This document shows, piece after piece, positions 1-6,660 of a stretch of DNA of 7,252 bases. The position numbers and the translations under genes are program-made. Each line of letters opens with the position of its first letter. Within the stretch, counting starts at the first letter, position 1. The notes beneath the pieces are model-generated. The model saw nothing but the letters and a program-made list of their open reading frames with translations, did not search any database and was not told the DNA's origin. Source of the DNA: Anaerolineales bacterium UBA6663 (GTDB taxonomy: Bacteria; Chloroflexota; Anaerolineae; Anaerolineales; UBA6663); the NCBI GenBank assembly GCA_002455335.1, contig DKKP01000073.1, positions 1 to 7,252 of the forward strand, written 5' to 3'.

Positions 1-1608
1 GTGGTGAGCGGGGGCTCGCTGTCGGCCGGGATCGACGTGCGCCTCGATGTCGGCGACGTGCCCGGCGGCATTATCGAGGATCTGGCCGTCGGCAAGTACG
101 TGGTCATCGAGGGCGCTACAAGGCGCACCTTCTTCTCGATCATCACCGACATCGCGCTCGGCCACGCCAACCCCGAGCTGGCACTCAACCCGCCGATGCC
201 CGAGGACGATTACAGCCGCGACATCTACGCCCGCGAGCTGGCCTTTGGCCGCGTCAACGTCGCACCGATGCTGCTGCTCGAAGAGGACGCCAAGACGCCG
301 AAGCCGGTGAAGACGATCCCGGCGCATTTCTCGGTGGTGTATGAGGCCTCGGCCGAGGACGTCGATCAGATCTTCGGCCAGGAAGACGCCACGCACTTCC
401 ACATCGGCTCGCCGCTCGACATGGACGACGTCAAGGTCAACCTCGACCTCAAGCGCTTCGTCGAGCGCTCGTCAGGCGTGTTCGGTAAGTCGGGCACGGG
501 CAAGAGCTTCGTCACCCGCACGATCCTGGGCGGTGTGCTCAAGGCCGACGCGGCCTCGTGTCTGATCTTCGACATGCACAACGACTACGGCTGGCAGGTG
601 CAGAACGAGCGTGGCCAGAGCTACCCGGGCCTGCGCCAGATCTTCGATGCCGGCAAGGTCAACGTCTTTACGCTCGACCCCGAAAGCTCGCGCGCGCGCA
701 ACAGCAAGATCGACGGCACATTGCGGATCGGGTATGAGCAGATCGACCCCGAGGACGTCGAGATGCTGGCCGGCGTGCTTGGCCTCTCGGAGGTACAGGT
801 CGGGGCGCTGTATTACTTGCGCCGTAAGCTCGGCAAGCGTTGGGTCGGCGAACTGCTGCGTGAAGACGAGTCTGAGGCGCTGACCACGATCGAGGATGAG
901 GAGCGGATCCAGTCGGGCACGCTGCGCGCGATCCAACGCAAGTTCGAGCTCTTCCGGCGCTTCGACTTTCTGACCGAGCAGACCCCGAGCGGCGACCTGG
1001 TCGAAGAGATCTTCTTGCGTCTCAACCGCGGCACAAGCGTGGTGCTCGAATTCGGCAACTTCGGCAATACGCTGGCCGCGTATGTGCTTGTGGCGAACTA
1101 CCTGACGCGTCGGATCCATGCCCGCTACGTCGAGCAGAAGAACCAGGCCGTCGGCAAGCAGACCGGCGATCCGCGCCCGCTGATGATCGTGATCGAGGAG
1201 GCGCACAAGTTCCTGGATCCCGACATCGCTGGCCACACGATCTTCGGCACGATCGCGCGCGAGCTGCGCAAGTACAACGTCACGCTGCTGATCATCGACC
1301 AGCGGCCAAGCGGCATCGATGACGAGGTGATGAGCCAGATCGGCACGCGCGTCACCTGTCTGCTCGACAACGAGGCCGACATCCGGGCCGTGTTTTCGGG
1401 CGTGAGCGGCGCCGCGCAGCTGCGCCAGGTGCTCGCCAGGCTCGACACCCAGCAGCAGGCCCTGATCCTGGGCCATGCCGTGCCGATGCCGGTCGTCGTC
1501 CGCACGCGCGATTACGACGCGGCGCTCGTGAACGCCCTGCGCGGCGGAACGCCGGCCCAGAAGGCCGCCCAACGCGAGCGCGATGCGAAAGCCATGTGGG
1601 GCGAATAA
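1..1608 (+). CDS. herA: HerA-type DNA translocase/ATPase (DUF87), possibly 5'-truncated
   Basis: Hexameric ATPase of the HerA/FtsK superfamily. Family members pump double-stranded DNA and, in archaea and some bacteria, partner the nuclease NurA during end resection. Seen here: an N-terminal beta-rich region of about 100 residues fitting the HAS-barrel; Walker A at residues 162-169 (GKSGTGKS); Walker B with catalytic acids at 395-402 (IVIEEAH, E399/E400); and a conserved sensor block IIDQRPSGID at 431-440. The C-terminus (GHAVPMPVVVRTR) fits the family. The open frame starts at the first base of the window with GTG GTG AGC. HerA proteins usually have a few residues before the SGGSL segment, so the true start may lie just upstream. 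The gene ends 6 bases before a small lipoprotein ORF. Related DUF87 ATPases of defence systems are possible, but the conserved C-terminus and repair neighbours favour HerA. Confidence 0.9.
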   Translation: MVSGGSLSAGIDVRLDVGDVPGGIIEDLAVGKYVVIEGATRRTFFSIITDIALGHANPELALNPPMPEDDYSRDIYARELAFGRVNVAPMLLLEEDAKTPKPVKTIPAHFSVVYEASAEDVDQIFGQEDATHFHIGSPLDMDDVKVNLDLKRFVERSSGVFGKSGTGKSFVTRTILGGVLKADAASCLIFDMHNDYGWQVQNERGQSYPGLRQIFDAGKVNVFTLDPESSRARNSKIDGTLRIGYEQIDPEDVEMLAGVLGLSEVQVGALYYLRRKLGKRWVGELLREDESEALTTIEDEERIQSGTLRAIQRKFELFRRFDFLTEQTPSGDLVEEIFLRLNRGTSVVLEFGNFGNTLAAYVLVANYLTRRIHARYVEQKNQAVGKQTGDPRPLMIVIEEAHKFLDPDIAGHTIFGTIARELRKYNVTLLIIDQRPSGIDDEVMSQIGTRVTCLLDNEADIRAVFSGVSGAAQLRQVLARLDTQQQALILGHAVPMPVVVRTRDYDAALVNALRGGTPAQKAAQRERDAKAMWGE

Positions 1609-1614
1609 CCTGAT

Positions 1615-1776
1615 ATGAAACCACTGGATATCGTGGGAGGGGGGACGGTCCTTTGTCTCGTCCTGGCGGCCTGTGCGCCGTCGCCCGAGCAAGATCAGGC
1701 GCTCATCGCCGGGCTCGAAAGCGCCACGGCGCGCGCGACCGATCTCAATCGGCGCGTTCAATCGATGCCGCGCTAA
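1615..1776 (+). CDS. Small predicted lipoprotein with heptad-repeat mature region (53 aa)
   Basis: ATG at 1615, TAA at 1774-1776. The product has Lys at residue 2, a hydrophobic stretch at about 6-19 and a lipobox LAAC at 17-20, so Cys20 would be lipidated and the protein exported and anchored in a membrane. The mature part is only 34 residues. Its hydrophobic residues fall at 30, 34, 37, 41, 44, 48 and 51 (L, L, A, A, L, V, M), an unbroken 4-3 spacing expected of a short coiled coil, as in Braun-type small lipoproteins. There is no C-terminal Lys, so wall attachment of the Lpp kind is not indicated. About three quarters of codons end in G or C, consistent with coding. It fills most of the gap between herA and ycaQ. 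The ribosome site is weak (a G run near 1598-1601). I do not recognise a named family; a chance ORF remains possible. Confidence 0.55.
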   Translation: MKPLDIVGGGTVLCLVLAACAPSPEQDQALIAGLESATARATDLNRRVQSMPR

Positions 1777-1795
1777 GTGGATCGGGTGGTGCCCC

Positions 1796-3025
1796 ATGAA
1801 GCCTCTCCTGCTTTCGCTTGACGACGCCCGACGGCTGGCGGTGCGTGCTCAATGGCTCTCGGCCGAGCGGCCGCAGCCCGACCGCGAAGGGATGCTCGCG
1901 ACGGCACGGGCCCTGCGCTGCCTTCAGCTCGATCCGCTCAATGCCGTGGCGCGCAGCCATCGGCTTGTCATGTTCAGCCGGGTCGGCCCGCACGATACGG
2001 CCGAGTTCGACAAGGTCGCGTACGGCGAGCGGCACATGTTCGAGTATTGGGCGCATTGCGCATCGCTTGTGCTGACCGAGGATCTGCCGATCCATGCACA
2101 GCGCATGCGTGGGTATCTCAGGCGCACCGATGCCTCGGGGCGACGGATGCGCGCCTGGATCGCGCAGAACGATCGGCTGAGGCGCTACGTCCTGGGGCAT
2201 ATCCGTCGGCATGGTCCAACGCTCTCGCGTGACCTCGAGGAGGACGGTCTTCATCCAAAGGCCTGGGTCAGCACAGGCTGGACCTCTGGCCGCAACATCA
2301 GCCGCATGCTCGACTTCCTCTGGCTGAGCGGCGCGATCACGGTCACGGCGCGACAGGGCGGGCAGAAGGTCTGGGATCTGACCGAGCGTGTGATGCCCGA
2401 CTGGGCGCCGAACGGTCGGTACGGTGAACGGCGGACGACGGGCCTGGCGATTGAACACGCGCTGCGTGCGCTTGGCCCGGCAACGACGCGTCATATCCAG
2501 ATGCACTTCGTGCGCTACCGCTATCCGGAGTTTGATTCGGCCTTCGCGGGTTTGCGTCGTGCGGGGCGGGTGGTGCCGGCGACCATCAGTGGGTTACCGG
2601 GCGAGTGGTGGCTGCATGCTGACCAACTCAATTGGCTCGCCGAAGGCGCTGAGCCGCGCACGGTGCTGCTCTCGCCGTTCGACAACCTGATCGCCGATCG
2701 GGCGCGGACCGAGCGGTTGTTTGACTTCGAGTTCCGTATCGAGATCTACACGCCGGTAGCCAAGCGAAAGTTCGGGTATTACGTGCTCCCGATCCTGCAC
2801 GGTGAGCGACTGATCGGCCGGATCGACCCGCAGTTCGAGCGCGAGACTGGCACGCTGCGCGTCAACGCGGTTTACGCCGAGCCCGATGCGCCGCGCGGCG
2901 CGGGGCCGGATGTCGCGGCAGCCATCACCGAGTTGGGCACGTTCCTCGGCGCGCGCGTGATCGCGATCGACAAACGGCGCACTCCGGCTGCCTGGCGCCC
3001 GGCGCTTTCGGCGGCGACGGCGTAG
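1796..3025 (+). CDS. ycaQ: YcaQ/AlkX-type winged-helix DNA glycosylase (AlkZ-like, HTH_42)
   Basis: A 409-residue protein of the YcaQ family (formerly DUF1006, now AlkZ-like), the usual length for these enzymes. Family members remove N7-alkylated purines and, in the E. coli YcaQ/AlkX branch, unhook DNA interstrand crosslinks. Seen here: the N-terminal family start LSLDDARRLAVRAQ; the catalytic Q-hydrophobic-D motif QLD at residues 44-46 followed by PLN and ARSHRLV; the FEYWAH block at 82-87; a central winged-helix region; and the C-terminal family signature SPFD (293-296), KRKFGYYVLP (about 323-332) and GRID (341-344). QxD, rather than the QxQ of Streptomyces AlkZ, is typical of the YcaQ branch. 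The start at 1796 is chosen because homology begins there and a GGGTGG lies 6 bases upstream. The frame is open back to an ATG at 1673, but that stretch encodes unconserved Arg/Pro-rich sequence and overlaps the lipoprotein ORF. Confidence 0.88.
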   Translation: MKPLLLSLDDARRLAVRAQWLSAERPQPDREGMLATARALRCLQLDPLNAVARSHRLVMFSRVGPHDTAEFDKVAYGERHMFEYWAHCASLVLTEDLPIHAQRMRGYLRRTDASGRRMRAWIAQNDRLRRYVLGHIRRHGPTLSRDLEEDGLHPKAWVSTGWTSGRNISRMLDFLWLSGAITVTARQGGQKVWDLTERVMPDWAPNGRYGERRTTGLAIEHALRALGPATTRHIQMHFVRYRYPEFDSAFAGLRRAGRVVPATISGLPGEWWLHADQLNWLAEGAEPRTVLLSPFDNLIADRARTERLFDFEFRIEIYTPVAKRKFGYYVLPILHGERLIGRIDPQFERETGTLRVNAVYAEPDAPRGAGPDVAAAITELGTFLGARVIAIDKRRTPAAWRPALSAATA

Positions 3026-3099
3026 ACCTCGGGGTACGCCCGGTGTGTCGATGCTGTCGGCAAACCCCTGTGCGTCAGTGGCACCCCCCCGGCTGTCGA

Positions 3100-3187
3100 T
3101 CGTCATCCCGGCGAATGCCGGGATCCAGTGGCCACCGACTCGTCCGGCTGAAGGGGTTCGGGGCCCCGGCTTTCGCCGCGGCGACGA
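3100..3187. repeat. REP/MITE-like inverted-repeat element
   Basis: The left arm 3100-3128 and right arm 3159-3187 are imperfect inverted repeats: aligned by hand, 21 of 29 bases match, and both arms begin TCGTC when read inward. The left arm itself folds into a perfect 8-bp hairpin, ATCCCGGC (3105-3112) and GCCGGGAT (3117-3124), around a GAAT loop. The right arm forms a similar hairpin around TTTC with one mismatch. The core between the arms is about 30 bases. In one plus frame the element reads VIPANAGIQ...PGFRRGDE, and in a minus frame WIPAFAGMT. These are the well-known spurious peptides of dispersed GTCATCCCGGC-type repeats found in many bacterial genomes. No target-site duplication is obvious. 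Such elements are normally non-autonomous and moved by a transposase encoded elsewhere. Confidence 0.75.
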
Positions 3188-3268
3188 GCTCAGCCAGTTT
3201 GCCAACAGCATCACCTTGCCCGTGCACACCAAAGGGCGAGCGCAACACGCGCGCGCAACGGCGGGCGG

Positions 3269-3274
3269 TACAAT
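3269..3274 (+). promoter_or_regulatory. Possible -10 box (TACAAT) upstream of sbcD
   Basis: TACAAT matches the TATAAT consensus at five of six positions and lies 61 bases upstream of the sbcD ATG, inside the only long non-coding gap of the window. The position 17 bases upstream (about 3246-3251, CACGCG) does not resemble TTGACA; TTGCCC at 3216-3221 is too far away. If used, transcription would begin near 3280 and give a leader of about 55 bases. This is a motif match only. Confidence 0.27.
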
Positions 3275-3335
3275 GGCCAGACCGTATCACGCGGACGGCG
3301 GTCCGAGATCCGCGGCAAGCCAACACACACGACTC

Positions 3336-4565
3336 ATGATCAAGATCCTGCACTTCGCCGACCTGCATATCGGCATGGAAAACTACGGGAGGATCGACCC
3401 GGAGACCGGGATCTCGAGCCGCATTCGCGACTTCCTCGATCGTCTCGATGAGGTCATCGCGCAGGCCGAGCAGCGCGAGGCCGATCTGATCCTGTTCGCG
3501 GGCGATGCCTTCAAGACTCGCGACCCCGACCCCACTCAGCAACGCGAGTTCGCGCTGCGCGTCAAGAAGCTGGCCTCGCTGGCGCCGTCGCTGCTCCTCG
3601 TCGGCAACCACGATGTGCCGGGCATCGCGGCGCGCGCCACGTCCGTCGATATCTTCAACACGCTGACCGTTGAGGGCGTCATCGTGGGGCGCAAGCCCGA
3701 GGCGCGTGTGGTCGAGACGCGCAACGGCCCGCTCTTCCTGGCCTGGATGCCGTTCCCGGTGCGCAACCGACTCCTGGCGCAGGAGGAGGCACAGGGCGCG
3801 TCGATCGAGGAGCTCGACCGTGCCGTCGAGACGCTTGTCGCGCAGATGTTGGATGACTTCGCCCGACGCGCCGAGACGCATGATATGCCGCGCGTGCTCG
3901 CCGGGCACTTCTCGGTGGGCGGAGCGCGCTTTAACTCGGAGCGCAGCGTGATGATCGGCCGCGACCTGGTCATTCCCAAGGCGGCGCTGGCCGACCCGGC
4001 CTGGGACTACGTGGCCCTCGGCCACATCCATCAGCATCAAAACCTGGCCAGCGGCAATGAGCGACCGCCAATCGTGTACTCAGGGTCGCTCGAGCGCATC
4101 GATTTCGGCGAGGAGGTCGAGACCAAAGGCTTCTGCTGGGTCGAACTCGAGCGTGCCGCCACGCGCTGGTCGTTCGTGCCGGTTGCGGCGCGCCCATTTC
4201 GCACTTTGCATGTCGACGCCCGTGGCGAAGCCGACCCGACGAAGCTGGTCGTCGAGCGCATCGCCACACGCGATTTGAACGGCGCCGTGGCCCGGATCGC
4301 GATCCAGCTCGACGAGGGCCAGGAGCCGACCTTTCGACGACGCGAGATCGAGGCCGCGCTCGCCGAGGCCGGCGTCGCCACCATCGCCGGGATCACCATC
4401 GACGTGGATCGCACGGTTCGCGCCCCGGGCGTCGGCGGCTCGGCCGAGGCCCTGACCCCGCTGCAGTGGCTCGAACGCTATTTCAACGCCAAGGGCAAGC
4501 CTCCTGACCGCCAGGACCAACTGCTCCAGGCCGCGACCGAGTTGCTCGATGATCCGGAAGCCTGA
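3336..4565 (+). CDS. sbcD: SbcD/Mre11-type DNA exonuclease subunit
   Basis: Nuclease subunit of the SbcCD (Mre11-Rad50) complex, a metal-dependent calcineurin-like phosphoesterase that cuts hairpins and trims protein-blocked or broken DNA ends with ATP-driven SbcC. All phosphodiesterase motifs are visible: D9 and H11 (ADLHIG), G56-D57 (FAGDAF), GNHD at 90-93, H191 (LAGHFS), and GHIH at 229-232. A C-terminal capping region of about 150 residues follows. The 409-residue length fits the family. The ATG at 3336 is chosen because the Mre11 fold begins directly at MIKILHFADLHIG; the frame is open further upstream but only through repeat-derived sequence. No clear Shine-Dalgarno precedes this ATG. 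The last 17 bases overlap the start of the phosphatase gene. The sbcC gene, usually adjacent, is separated from it by that 2.1-kb gene. Confidence 0.93.
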   Translation: MIKILHFADLHIGMENYGRIDPETGISSRIRDFLDRLDEVIAQAEQREADLILFAGDAFKTRDPDPTQQREFALRVKKLASLAPSLLLVGNHDVPGIAARATSVDIFNTLTVEGVIVGRKPEARVVETRNGPLFLAWMPFPVRNRLLAQEEAQGASIEELDRAVETLVAQMLDDFARRAETHDMPRVLAGHFSVGGARFNSERSVMIGRDLVIPKAALADPAWDYVALGHIHQHQNLASGNERPPIVYSGSLERIDFGEEVETKGFCWVELERAATRWSFVPVAARPFRTLHVDARGEADPTKLVVERIATRDLNGAVARIAIQLDEGQEPTFRRREIEAALAEAGVATIAGITIDVDRTVRAPGVGGSAEALTPLQWLERYFNAKGKPPDRQDQLLQAATELLDDPEA

Positions 4566-6660
4566 AGCGTTCTGGCTGAGCCTCGCCGCCCGGCTGTGGC
4601 CGGGTGTGTTGACCGCGCCGCGCGACAGTCAGGTGAGCGCGGCCGCGGATCTGCTTGGCATCGTGCTCGGGCTGCCCTTCGCCCTCGCCGGCGTGGTTTG
4701 GCTGATCACGGCCACGGATCTATCGGTGATCGCAACGGCCTGGCCCGGGTTGCTCGTCGTGGGCGCCGTGATCTGGTTCGTTCAGCGGCAGCAGGCGTTC
4801 ATCCTCATGGAGCTCAGCCCGGGTCGTTTTGGCGACAGCGATCTGACAGTCGACGGACCGCTGAACTGGGCGCTGCGTTGGACCTATGGGCCGGCCGCGA
4901 TTTGGATCAACGTGATCCTGGCCGGGCTGTTCTGGTGGGATCAGCGCCGACAGATTCGGCAGTCGCGCTATGCGCTGTTGACGTTGCGCAACATGATCCT
5001 GTCGGTGGTCGCGACCGTGTTTGCGCCGCTCGTCGGGTTGCATGTGTTCATGGCGCTGGGCGGCACGCTGCCGGTCGCGGTGGCCGATCCGTTGATGTTG
5101 CTCAAAGCGCTTGCGGCGCTGGCGATCTACGGACTGACGGCGATGGTGATCCCGGCTGTGTATCTTGTGATGGTCGGGCGGTACTACACCGAGGGCGCGA
5201 TCCGGCGCCGGGTGTTGCTCCGCTTCGCCGTGCTTGTGCTGTCGCTGCCGTTGATCGCCGACGTCTTTGGCCTGTTGGGCGCGCTCCTGCTAAACGGCTC
5301 GGGGTGGTTCGCGTTTGCGCTGTATGCCGTGGCCGTGGTCGTCGTGGCAGCCCTTGCGCACCGGTTCAGCCGCGCCGCAGAACAAAGCCGCCGACAGGCC
5401 CGTCACCTGGAGCGCCTCGAGCAATTCAGCCGCGCGCTGCTGACGCCAACCGACGACCTGGATGACGAGGGCGCGCTCTCGCTCGCATTGCGCGATCATC
5501 TTCCCGGCATGTTCCCGCCGCCGACCCGGCTCGAAGTCTGGCTCGGCCCGGATCAGGTGTTGGCGCGGCACCCGGAGACCGCCGAACCCTGCCCGGAGGG
5601 CATGTGGGCCTGGCTGATCGGCCAGCGTGAGCCACACCTGATCCCGGAGCGCGCATCGCGCCCCTGGGGCGGGGCGCATCACGAGGAGCATCTCATCGTC
5701 GTCCCGATCGTCAGCCAGTCGTCGGGCGAGGGCCTGGGTGGAATCGCGTTGAGCGTGCCGACGCGCACCCCGTTCGCCAACATGATCACGCCCGCCGACT
5801 TGAAAGACCTTGTGCCGGCCGCGACCGCTCTCGCGGCCCAGATCGCGGCGGCTCTGGCGCGGGCCGACGCGCAACGAGCCGCGCTCGAACACCAAAAACG
5901 CTCGCAGGAACTGGCCTTCGCCGGACAGGTGCAGGCCAGCTTCTTGCCGGACGCCGTGCCGCAGTTGCCCGGCTGGCAGTTCAGCGCCTGGATCACGTCG
6001 GCGCGCGAGACAAGCGGCGACTTCTTCGATTTCATCGCGCTGCCCGACGGTCGCCTCGCCCTGACGATCGCGGACGTCGCCGACAAGGGCACGGGCGCCG
6101 CACTGTACATGGCGCTCAGCCGAACGCTGCTGCGGACCTATGCGCGCGAGTATGTTGACGACCCGGTGCGCGTGATGACTGCCACAAACCAACGCTTGCT
6201 CGAGGACGTCCGCGCGAACATGTTCGTCTCGGCGTTTTACGGCGTGCTCGATCCGCATAGCGGAGAGCTGGTCTACGTCAATGCCGGTCACAACCCGCCG
6301 CTCTGGCGCAATCAGGGCGTTCACCGGCTGCTCAAAGGCACAGGGCCCGTTCTGGGCGCCCTGCCGGATCTGAGTTGGCGTTGCGAGCGGATCGGGCTTG
6401 CACCCGGCGACGTGGTGACGCTCTACACCGACGGCCTGACCGACGCGCTCGATGCCGACGGCGCGTTCTACGGCCAGGCGCGCCTCGAGGCCGTCGTGAG
6501 TCGCTTTGACGGCGGCACGGCCCAGACGGCGCGTAACCTTCTGCAGGCCGACATCGCCGACTTCCGCGCCGAAGCGCCGCTCGCCGACGACATCACGCTC
6601 GTCATCGTCCGCCGCGATCCGCTCACCCACTCACTCAATCACCCACTGACTCAATCCTGA
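4549..6660 (+). CDS. Multi-spanning membrane protein with C-terminal SpoIIE/PP2C-type Ser/Thr phosphatase
   Basis: A 703-residue predicted inner-membrane phosphatase. The N-terminal 270 residues contain about seven hydrophobic segments (roughly 34-53, 58-78, 112-130, 150-171, 186-210, 224-249, 251-270). A basic, helical linker (about 274-298) leads to a region at about 300-435 with GAF-like character (VVPIVSQSSGEGLGGIALSV); the GAF call is an inference. A helix (about 436-460) precedes the phosphatase domain, whose motifs are intact: SGDFFDF at 489-495 (D491, D494), ADVADKG at 508-514, GHNPP at 580-584, LYTDGLTDA at 625-633 and ADDITL at 679-684. This RsbU/SpoIIE class dephosphorylates Ser/Thr, often on anti-sigma-factor antagonists. 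It is manganese-dependent, and here the catalytic part would face the cytoplasm. The start overlaps sbcD by 17 bases and the stop overlaps the sbcC start by one base, implying co-translation. The last 13 or so residues (PLTHSLNHPLTQS) come from a 16-base tandem repeat and are probably not functional. The substrate is unknown. Confidence 0.87.
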   Translation: MIRKPEAFWLSLAARLWPGVLTAPRDSQVSAAADLLGIVLGLPFALAGVVWLITATDLSVIATAWPGLLVVGAVIWFVQRQQAFILMELSPGRFGDSDLTVDGPLNWALRWTYGPAAIWINVILAGLFWWDQRRQIRQSRYALLTLRNMILSVVATVFAPLVGLHVFMALGGTLPVAVADPLMLLKALAALAIYGLTAMVIPAVYLVMVGRYYTEGAIRRRVLLRFAVLVLSLPLIADVFGLLGALLLNGSGWFAFALYAVAVVVVAALAHRFSRAAEQSRRQARHLERLEQFSRALLTPTDDLDDEGALSLALRDHLPGMFPPPTRLEVWLGPDQVLARHPETAEPCPEGMWAWLIGQREPHLIPERASRPWGGAHHEEHLIVVPIVSQSSGEGLGGIALSVPTRTPFANMITPADLKDLVPAATALAAQIAAALARADAQRAALEHQKRSQELAFAGQVQASFLPDAVPQLPGWQFSAWITSARETSGDFFDFIALPDGRLALTIADVADKGTGAALYMALSRTLLRTYAREYVDDPVRVMTATNQRLLEDVRANMFVSAFYGVLDPHSGELVYVNAGHNPPLWRNQGVHRLLKGTGPVLGALPDLSWRCERIGLAPGDVVTLYTDGLTDALDADGAFYGQARLEAVVSRFDGGTAQTARNLLQADIADFRAEAPLADDITLVIVRRDPLTHSLNHPLTQS
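6623..6654 (+). repeat. 16-bp direct tandem repeat at the 3' end of the phosphatase gene
   Basis: Two adjacent 16-base units, 6623-6638 and 6639-6654, differ at one position (TCACCCACTCACTCAA and TCACCCACTGACTCAA). The second ends 5 bases before the sbcC ATG. Because 16 is not a multiple of three, each unit is read in a different frame, giving the THSLN and HPLTQS parts of the phosphatase tail. The units are lower in G than the surrounding coding sequence. They look like a replication-slippage minisatellite. Confidence 0.85.

Larger units (their letters stand above)
3026..3335. other. Intergenic region between ycaQ and sbcD
   Basis: These 310 bases contain no supported gene. They hold the inverted-repeat element at 3100-3187 and a TACAAT box at 3269-3274. 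The sbcD frame is open upstream to an ATG at 3045, but that extension is a translation of the repeat plus low-complexity sequence and is not part of the nuclease. A C run at 3084-3090 precedes the repeat. No U-tract follows either hairpin, so a classical intrinsic terminator for ycaQ is not apparent. Confidence 0.7.

Noticed and set aside
1673..1795. Upstream extension of ycaQ starting at the ATG at 1673
   Set aside because: The extra 41 residues are Arg/Pro/Ser-rich and unlike any YcaQ start, and they overlap the lipoprotein ORF in another frame. Family homology starts at 1796.
472..1797. Long open frame on the minus strand opposite herA (441 codons)
   Set aside because: It lies antisense to a clear HerA gene, has low-complexity Arg/Ala/Asp-rich sequence and no recognisable motif. 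Such frames are common opposite GC-rich genes with strong codon bias.
3105..3124. Perfect 8-bp hairpin as an intrinsic terminator of ycaQ
   Set aside because: No run of T follows the stem, it lies about 80 bases past the stop, and it is better explained as one arm of the repeat element.
3045..3335. Upstream extension of sbcD starting at the ATG at 3045
   Set aside because: The added 97 residues are a translation of the inverted-repeat element (VIPANAGIQ, PGFRRGDE) and low-complexity sequence. Mre11/SbcD proteins begin at the strand leading to the first Asp-His motif.
3043..3339. Small plus-strand frame covering the intergenic gap (98 codons)
   Set aside because: It is composed of repeat-derived and low-complexity sequence, with no ribosome site or motif.
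5290..6630. Long open frame on the minus strand opposite the phosphatase gene (446 codons)
   Set aside because: It mirrors the phosphatase coding frame, shows no domain, and the plus strand carries intact phosphatase motifs across the same bases.
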